Origin: Candidatus Krumholzibacteriia bacterium
GTDB lineage: Bacteria; Krumholzibacteriota; Krumholzibacteriia; LZORAL124-64-63
Length of the DNA: 10,332 nucleotides
Assembly: GCA_016744275.1 (NCBI GenBank)
Contig: JADGEP010000050.1
Location: 3,845-14,176 of the forward strand
Direction: 5' to 3'
A program made the position numbers and the translations under genes. The notes beneath the pieces were generated by a model, which worked only from the letters and a program-made list of their open reading frames with translations, did no database searches and was not told the DNA's origin. Every line of letters begins with the position of its first letter. Positions within the stretch are counted from its first letter, which is position 1. Positions 6,129 to 10,332 of this stretch are shown one piece after another.

Positions 6129-8267
6129 GTGACCAACCCGATTGCATCTCGCACCCGATCGGTAGCACGCCCCACCCTTGGGGTCTTGCTGTTGTTGCTC
6201 TCCGTCCTGATCCTGCCGGTTTCCAGCCTGGCGCAGTCCAGCGAAACATCTGGCGATTCACCAGCACCACCGAGCCAATGGCCCCAGGTTGTGCTCCTGG
6301 AGAGCAAAAGCGAAGCTCTCGGTAATTCTGAGAATCCCGGCACTCCGCGCGCCGGAACGTCCGGCATGCCGGTGCTGGATACCCGCCAGCTTGAGTACGA
6401 TGTGCTGCACTACGCCCTGAATCTCCAGGTTGATCCTTCGTTTGGCTGGCTCGCCGGCACCTGCACCGTCATCTTTTTGGTCCAGGACGAACCTCTCGAA
6501 GAACTGGTGCTCGACTTCCGCGACAACATGAACATTTCACACGTGAATGTCGTTTACCCATACCGCGACAACCTGAGTTATAATCGGGGCAAAGATCAGC
6601 TTGTCATCGAATTTCCGAAAGCCATCGCATCGGGCGATCTGGGCTATGTGGAAATCCAATTCTGGGGCCAACCCGAACCCGAAGGCCTATTCGGATACCG
6701 GGTCGATGTATCCGATGGAGGCCACCCCATTGTCGCGACGGTCAGCGAGCCCTGGAGCGCGCGTTCCTGGTGGCCCTGCAAAGACGACCCCACCGACAAA
6801 GCCACCGTGAATGTGAACCTCAAAGTGCCCACCGGATTCACCGGAGTATCCAATGGCAATTTGGTCGCTCAGGCAAACAACAACTGGACCTGGTCCGAAC
6901 CGCTGCCCATTCCCACCTACTTGGTGAGCATCGCCGTTTCGCAATACGTGGAGATTGAATCCCACTACGAAGGCCCCGCCGGATCCATCGACCTGAAACA
7001 CCATGTTTTTGCCGAAGATGAAGAGAAGGCTCGCGAAGATCTTTCCATCCTGCCGGAGATGCTGGATTTCTGTGGCGAATTGTTCGGCCCTTACCCCTTC
7101 GTTGGTCAACCCTTCGGTGTGGCCGAGTGTGCCTGGGACGAGGCCATGGAGCACCCCACGGCTGTCACCTACGGTGATGTGCTGATCACCGGCACTCACC
7201 AGTTTGACACCGTCCTGATGCACGAACTGGCCCACATGTGGTTCGGGGACATGATTTCACCCGAAGACTGGACCCAGATCTGGCTGAACGAAGGATTCGC
7301 CACGTACGCCGAAGCCCTGTGGGCTGAGCATGTCTACGGACCCGCTGGCCTGAAAAGTTTCATGGCCTCACACAACTGGGGCCACGGCTACGGCATCGAT
7401 ACCCTGGTGCGTAATCCGGACAGCGATTACGCGCCGTATTATTTCCGCACCATTGCCTACCACAAGGGCTCATACGTGTTGCACATGTTGCGCCGATGGT
7501 TGGGGGATGAGGATTTTTTCGCCGCGCTGAGCACCTATTTGAACAATCCCAAATTGCGTTTCAATACCGCCAACTCGATGGACTTTCAAAAAGCCTGCGA
7601 AGAGGTCAGTGGGCAAAGCCTGGACTGGTTCTTTGACCAGTGGCTCTACCGGACGACCTATCCGGTTTTGCGCCTGGATTGGCAAAACGATCTGAGCGAT
7701 GGCGCCAACAAGGTGCGCGTGACCTTGAGCCAGGAGCAGGATCCTGAACCGGATGGCAGCCGCCGCCCCTACATCGTTCCGGTGGACCTGCGTCTGGTGG
7801 GCGCGGGCATCGATACCACCGTGACGGTGCTCAGCGACCGGTTGGTACAGGACTTCATCGTTCCCTTGAGCGGCGCCATCAACCGGGTGATCGTGGATCC
7901 GGACCGTTGGTTATTGCACGACATGGTTGCCGACACGGCCGCCAAGAACAACAACGTGGCCAAGGCTCCCGTGACTCTGCTGCCCGCCTATCCCAATCCT
8001 TTCAATCCGCGCACCATGTTCAACTGGAAAGCTGAAACCACGACCCGAGACCTGGTCGAGGTTTTTGACATTCAGGGACGCCGGGTTTTGCAGGAGGATT
8101 TGGGCGAGCAAGAGGCTGGCCCGCGCCAATACCTGTGGCTGGGAGCCGATGAATCCGGCCGGCAGTTCCCTTCGGGCACCTACCTCTATCGCATCACCTG
8201 CCGGGGCCGCATTGATGGACAGGAATTCAGCCGGCAACTGAACGGCAAGGTCGTACTGGCCCGCTGA
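6129..8267 (+). CDS. Secreted M1 family zinc aminopeptidase with FlgD/T9SS-type C-terminal domain
   Basis: This gluzincin removes N-terminal amino acids from peptides and is probably exported or cell-surface. From the GTG at 6129 it is 712 residues. There is a basic N-terminus, a long leucine-rich signal peptide (about 17-36, cleavage near SLA-Q), an N-terminal beta-domain, then the catalytic domain. Zinc ligands are H365 and H369 of HELAH plus E388 in WLNEGF (HExxH-x18-E), with E366 as catalytic base and Y444 (AYHKGSY) as the likely transition-state tyrosine. The exopeptidase GxMEN motif appears as AMEH (339-342). Residues about 617-712 form a FlgD-like tail starting LLPAYPNPFNP, the same type as in the GH16 glucanase. 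AAGGA lies 12 bases before the GTG, a slightly long spacing. It is monocistronic: divergent from the SDR gene and convergent with the PAP2 gene. Confidence 0.94.
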   Translation: MTNPIASRTRSVARPTLGVLLLLLSVLILPVSSLAQSSETSGDSPAPPSQWPQVVLLESKSEALGNSENPGTPRAGTSGMPVLDTRQLEYDVLHYALNLQVDPSFGWLAGTCTVIFLVQDEPLEELVLDFRDNMNISHVNVVYPYRDNLSYNRGKDQLVIEFPKAIASGDLGYVEIQFWGQPEPEGLFGYRVDVSDGGHPIVATVSEPWSARSWWPCKDDPTDKATVNVNLKVPTGFTGVSNGNLVAQANNNWTWSEPLPIPTYLVSIAVSQYVEIESHYEGPAGSIDLKHHVFAEDEEKAREDLSILPEMLDFCGELFGPYPFVGQPFGVAECAWDEAMEHPTAVTYGDVLITGTHQFDTVLMHELAHMWFGDMISPEDWTQIWLNEGFATYAEALWAEHVYGPAGLKSFMASHNWGHGYGIDTLVRNPDSDYAPYYFRTIAYHKGSYVLHMLRRWLGDEDFFAALSTYLNNPKLRFNTANSMDFQKACEEVSGQSLDWFFDQWLYRTTYPVLRLDWQNDLSDGANKVRVTLSQEQDPEPDGSRRPYIVPVDLRLVGAGIDTTVTVLSDRLVQDFIVPLSGAINRVIVDPDRWLLHDMVADTAAKNNNVAKAPVTLLPAYPNPFNPRTMFNWKAETTTRDLVEVFDIQGRRVLQEDLGEQEAGPRQYLWLGADESGRQFPSGTYLYRITCRGRIDGQEFSRQLNGKVVLAR

Positions 8268-8280
8268 GGCGGGCCCTTTC
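8258..8280 (+). terminator. Hairpin overlapping the M1 peptidase stop codon, probable weak terminator
   Basis: GGCCCGC (8258-8264) pairs perfectly with GCGGGCC (8269-8275) around TGAG, so the TGA stop lies in the loop. A short CTTTC tract follows. It separates two convergent genes only 18 bases apart. The T-run is weak, so efficient intrinsic termination is uncertain. Confidence 0.45.
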
Positions 8281-8285
8281 CCCTA

Positions 8286-9104
8286 TCAGAATTTCCAGGC
8301 CAGGCCCAGCGCGGGCCCCGATGTGGTTGCTGAAACGACCGGTCGTGGCCCACCATATCCCTCATGCAGGTTCAGGACCGCCTGGGCCACCGCCGTGCCA
8401 AACGCCGCCGAGAAAAACACATCGCTGGACCAATGGGCATCGCTGGCCACCCGCTGCACGCCCACTGAAGCGGCAATGGTGTATGCCCCCACCGTGAACC
8501 AGGAACGATTGGCGTGGTGGGAGAGAATCGTCGCCAATTGAAAAATATTGATGGAGTGACCGCTCGGAAAACTGGTGCCGGTTTCGTTGCCCCAGGACTC
8601 GGATCCCAGCCCTTCGTGGGGACGGGCGCGGGCGGCCACCGACTGGATGGCGACCTTGCCCAGGCCAGCAATAAAATGAGCCTCGAGGATTTCACCAAAA
8701 ATGCGGGTGGCCTTGTCCGAGCCCACGCCGTAACTGACGGCCAAACCGGCGAAGTAGTACTTGTTCATGACCCCCATGTGGCCCGCCGGTTCGAAGAATT
8801 CGCCCATTTCGTGAAACCATTTGAAAACCGGTTTGTCGCGCGAATCGTGTACCGAATCGGAGAGCGGGCCATCGTTGTTGTAGAGCACCAGCGAGGTGGC
8901 GAGTAAGCCGCCCCAGACCAACGCCTGACGGTTGGTGAGGCGAAACGGCGAGGTGGCGATGTAACCGGCGTCGTACAGAAAGACCTTGCCGGCGTAGGCG
9001 CCGTCACGGAAGAGACCGCGTTGGGGCGGAGGGCCCGGATCATCAAAGGCGAGGGCGGCCGGTGCCAGGCATATCAGGAAGACGAAAACAAACAGGGTTT
9101 TCAT
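8286..9104 (-). CDS. PAP2 superfamily phosphatase, exported
   Basis: This is a type 2 phosphatidic-acid-phosphatase-like protein of 272 residues. Such proteins dephosphorylate lipid phosphates such as undecaprenyl pyrophosphate, phosphatidate or lipid A groups on the outer face of a membrane. It has a signal peptide (1-19, cleavage ALA-F) and hydrophobic segments around 59-75 and 115-128, with more in the C-terminal half. Motif 2 is PSGH (180-183) and motif 3 is R218-x5-H224-x3-D228, both intact. Motif 1, normally K-x6-RP, reads Q154-x6-R161-P162, so the lysine is replaced by glutamine. The ATG at 9104 is chosen because the signal peptide begins there; a GTG at 9119 is an alternative, and neither has a strong ribosome binding site. 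It lies 38 bases after the DUF2269-like gene on the same strand, so it may be the last gene of the MarR operon. Confidence 0.9.
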   Translation of the reverse strand: MKTLFVFVFLICLAPAALAFDDPGPPPQRGLFRDGAYAGKVFLYDAGYIATSPFRLTNRQALVWGGLLATSLVLYNNDGPLSDSVHDSRDKPVFKWFHEMGEFFEPAGHMGVMNKYYFAGLAVSYGVGSDKATRIFGEILEAHFIAGLGKVAIQSVAARARPHEGLGSESWGNETGTSFPSGHSINIFQLATILSHHANRSWFTVGAYTIAASVGVQRVASDAHWSSDVFFSAAFGTAVAQAVLNLHEGYGGPRPVVSATTSGPALGLAWKF

Positions 9105-9142
9105 GGTTAGCGCTTTCACAAATTGGATCCAGGTTGAATCTA

Positions 9143-9651
9143 TCAATTGCTCGGTTTCAGGTTTTTCCACGGCTTAAAAACGGAAAAAAACACGGCGATG
9201 CCCAGCAGAACCGTATTGATCAAACTCGCCCACAGGCCCACCCGGGTGCCGCTGATGTAGGCCGGATCCGACAAAGCCGCAATCCGCTTCACCTCTGAGA
9301 GCTCCAACATGTGCTCGACTGTTCGCCCGAGGTAGATTGTGCCGACGACTATGATGCTCACTGTCGCGACCCATTTGTACACGATCCAGCCATGTTTCAC
9401 AAACCCCCAACGGGTGAAGAGCGAGTAGATCAGCCCCGTCATCAACGTCAGCACCGCCGCCGGCGTCAGGATTTTCATGTCAATGAAGTGGTAGAGGAAA
9501 TTGTAAATGTACAATTCGTCGCCGTCCTGAATCCGTCCGGCCGTCAGGCAATTCCACCCAATACAATGACGCCGGACAACCACAGTCCAGCAAACAGGAT
9601 GTGCACGGACTTGAGCCATCGTTGTTGGGATGCGGACAGGGTTTTCACCAT
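9143..9651 (-). pseudogene. DUF2269-like integral membrane protein, frame broken near its N-terminus
   Basis: I recognise the style of the DUF2269 family of small predicted membrane proteins, whose function is unknown. The natural start is ATG at 9651, giving 35 residues that begin MVKTLSASQQRWLK and run into a first membrane segment ending VLGGIA, then a TGA at 9544-9546. The rest of the protein continues in the -1 frame from about 9547 to the stop at 9143, including LYSLFTRWGFVKH and three further hydrophobic segments. Adding one C to the CC at 9547-9548 (minus strand) joins the halves into a 169-residue, four-segment protein. The sequence there is not a recognisable slippery site. It is therefore either a recent pseudogene or a sequencing/assembly error. 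With the MarR frame restored, its ATG overlaps the MarR stop by 7 bases. Confidence 0.75.
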
Positions 9652-9803
9652 TCGGCGCCTATTTCATTTTTTTCGGGTAACTCGGCTTCCCCACAGCGCC
9701 GGCCCAAAGCGTTCAACAATTGGGCGGCATCAACAATTTTCTGAGGCCCGATGGCTTCACTGATCTCATTGATCCAATCAGTCTGACGTTCTGTCGCGTG
9801 CTC
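9645..9803 (-). other. Out-of-frame C-terminal segment of the MarR-family gene
   Basis: In the -1 frame relative to the MarR gene, codons from GAG at 9803 to TGA at 9645 encode a typical MarR C-terminal helix, beginning EHATERQTDWINEISEAIG and ending IGAEW. This matches the dimerisation-helix pattern expected after the winged helix, whereas the in-frame tail after residue 110 does not look like MarR. One extra base in the AAAA run at 9804-9807 would connect it, giving a 163-residue protein. Confidence 0.7.
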
Positions 9804-10135
9804 AAAACATCTCGCCCGGCGGCCGTCAACTGCAGCAACTGGGTTCTTTTGTCAGCCGGAAACTTCTGAAAAGCCACCCACTTTCTGGCGACAAGGTCAT
9901 TGGCGATCCGCTGCACTGCCTGGCGTGACAGGCCCATCCGGCGCTGCACTTGAGGCACGGTCATGGTCTCGCCGTGCAACGCCAGAGCGCCGATGACCTG
10001 CCAACGGGCACTGGTCAGGCCCAGGTCTTTGACGAGGCGACCTCCCGACTTGATCAGGATGCCATTGAGTCGAAAGACTTCAAGAATCAGCTCGGTAGCG
10101 GCAGACCCCGCCTTGGTGCGTTGAGATTTTTTCAT
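9713..10135 (-). CDS. MarR family transcriptional regulator with frameshifted C-terminus
   Basis: This is a winged-helix DNA-binding regulator of the MarR family, usually a dimeric repressor relieved by small phenolic or oxidising ligands. As sequenced it is 140 residues. The wHTH spans about 38-105, with recognition-helix region MGLSRQAVQRIANDL (67-81) and wing PADKRTQLLQLT (93-104). From residue 111 the frame is wrong; the proper dimerisation helix lies in the -1 frame down to 9645. I chose ATG at 10135 because the normal family N-terminus begins there and the upstream in-frame region contains the palindromic operator. There is no good ribosome binding site before it, so a leaderless message is possible. 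It probably controls itself, the DUF2269-like and the PAP2 genes. The broken tail may be a sequencing error or may disable dimerisation. Confidence 0.85.
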   Translation of the reverse strand: MKKSQRTKAGSAATELILEVFRLNGILIKSGGRLVKDLGLTSARWQVIGALALHGETMTVPQVQRRMGLSRQAVQRIANDLVARKWVAFQKFPADKRTQLLQLTAAGRDVLSTRQNVRLIGSMRSVKPSGLRKLLMPPNC

Positions 10136-10154
10136 GGAAACAACACGCCAGTTC

Positions 10155-10168
10155 GACAATATATTGTC
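10155..10168. promoter_or_regulatory. Palindromic MarR-type operator
   Basis: GACAATATATTGTC is a perfect 14-base palindrome, with two further matching positions on each side after one mismatch. AT-rich palindromes of this size directly upstream of the regulator gene are typical MarR-family binding sites. Its minus-strand copy overlaps TTGACA (10165-10170), a perfect -35 hexamer reading toward the MarR gene, so binding would block transcription. The matching -10 (10142-10147) is poor. Confidence 0.6.
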
Positions 10169-10227
10169 AAATCTCAAATGATCTCTCGGTGCCAACAAGA
10201 TCACCGCCTCAACGGCGACAACTATTG

Positions 10228-10236
10228 TGCTATATT
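10228..10236 (+). promoter_or_regulatory. Extended -10 promoter toward polA
   Basis: TGCTATATT is an extended -10 (TGN plus five of six TATAAT bases). It would start transcription near 10243, about 49 bases before the TTG start at 10292. No clear -35 is seen. It lies about 60 bases from the MarR palindrome. Confidence 0.4.
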
Positions 10237-10237
10237 G

Positions 10238-10259
10238 GGTTTTGACCCGGTTTTGACCG
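10238..10259. repeat. Tandem 11-base direct repeat at the polA transcription start
   Basis: GGTTTTGACC occurs at 10238-10247 and again at 10249-10258, each followed by one differing base, giving a period of 11, about one helical turn. The position, over the predicted start of transcription, would suit a protein-binding site, but two copies could also be chance. Confidence 0.4.
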
Positions 10260-10291
10260 GCACGCCGATCTCTTTTTCGGAAAGGTTTCCC

Positions 10292-10332
10292 TTGTCCAGG
10301 ACAGCTTATCTCATCGACGGCATGGCCTATGT
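10292..10332 (+). CDS. polA: Probable DNA polymerase I N-terminus, 3' truncated by window edge
   Basis: Only 13 codons are visible: TTG (Met) then SRTAYLIDGMAY. The pattern of a short lead, a beta-strand ending in LIDG and then an alanine and tyrosine matches the start of the 5'-3' exonuclease domain of DNA polymerase I, where the aspartate is a metal ligand. GGAAAGG (10279-10285) lies 6 bases before the TTG and supports this start. It diverges from the MarR gene. A stand-alone 5'-3' exonuclease could begin the same way, so the assignment is tentative. Confidence 0.55.
   Translation, partial: MSRTAYLIDGMAY

Noticed and set aside
9540..9560. Programmed -1 frameshifting in the DUF2269-like gene
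   Set aside because: The bases around the break (GGAATTGCCTGA on the minus strand) do not form a slippery heptamer; a lost base is simpler.
1..10332. CRISPR arrays, insertion sequences, tRNA or rRNA genes
   Set aside because: No regularly spaced repeats, transposase frames with terminal repeats, or cloverleaf-like intergenic stretches were found; all gaps between genes are under 300 bases.

Overview
The window looks like chromosomal DNA of a GC-rich, Gram-negative-type bacterium, probably from the FCB side of the tree (Krumholzibacteriota, Eisenbacteria, Latescibacterota or similar). The main clue is that two exported enzymes end in a YPNPFNP-type FlgD-like/T9SS-like sorting domain, which is common in those lineages. 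This placement is inference from protein style; there is no rRNA or other marker to confirm it.

Layout. Bases 1-2736 (+) hold a GH92 alpha-mannosidase cut by the left edge, with Fn3-like and F5/8-type modules at its C-terminus. Convergent to it, 14 bases away, is a secreted GH16 beta-glucanase (2751-4649, -) with Ig-like, CBM6 and C-terminal sorting modules. Upstream of that on the same strand is an exported NAD(P)-dependent epimerase/SDR-like protein (4780-5892, -). The 130-base gap between the two holds a credible promoter for the glucanase, a 13-base palindrome in its spacer, and a foldable leader. Diverging from the SDR gene is a secreted M1 aminopeptidase (6129-8267, +) behind a perfect extended -10 element; it ends in a hairpin that overlaps its stop codon.

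The right end is a minus-strand cassette: a MarR-family regulator, a DUF2269-like membrane protein and a PAP2 phosphatase (10135 down to 8286). The MarR and DUF2269-like genes each carry an apparent one-base loss. Adding one base to a short homopolymer in each restores a normal-looking protein and makes the two genes overlap by 7 bases, as in a coupled operon. A 14-base perfect palindrome just upstream of the MarR gene is a likely autoregulatory operator. Diverging from it is the first 13 codons of what looks like DNA polymerase I (polA), cut by the right edge.

How the genes fit together. The left two thirds encode exported degradative enzymes (mannosidase, laminarinase-like glucanase, aminopeptidase), which suits a particle- or detritus-degrading lifestyle. 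They are not arranged as a classical polysaccharide utilisation locus. The MarR/DUF2269/PAP2 cassette is probably one regulated envelope-related unit. I see no CRISPR, mobile element, tRNA or rRNA. I do not see a convincing new biological system here; the best leads are the paired frameshifts, the MarR operator and the palindrome in the glucanase promoter.
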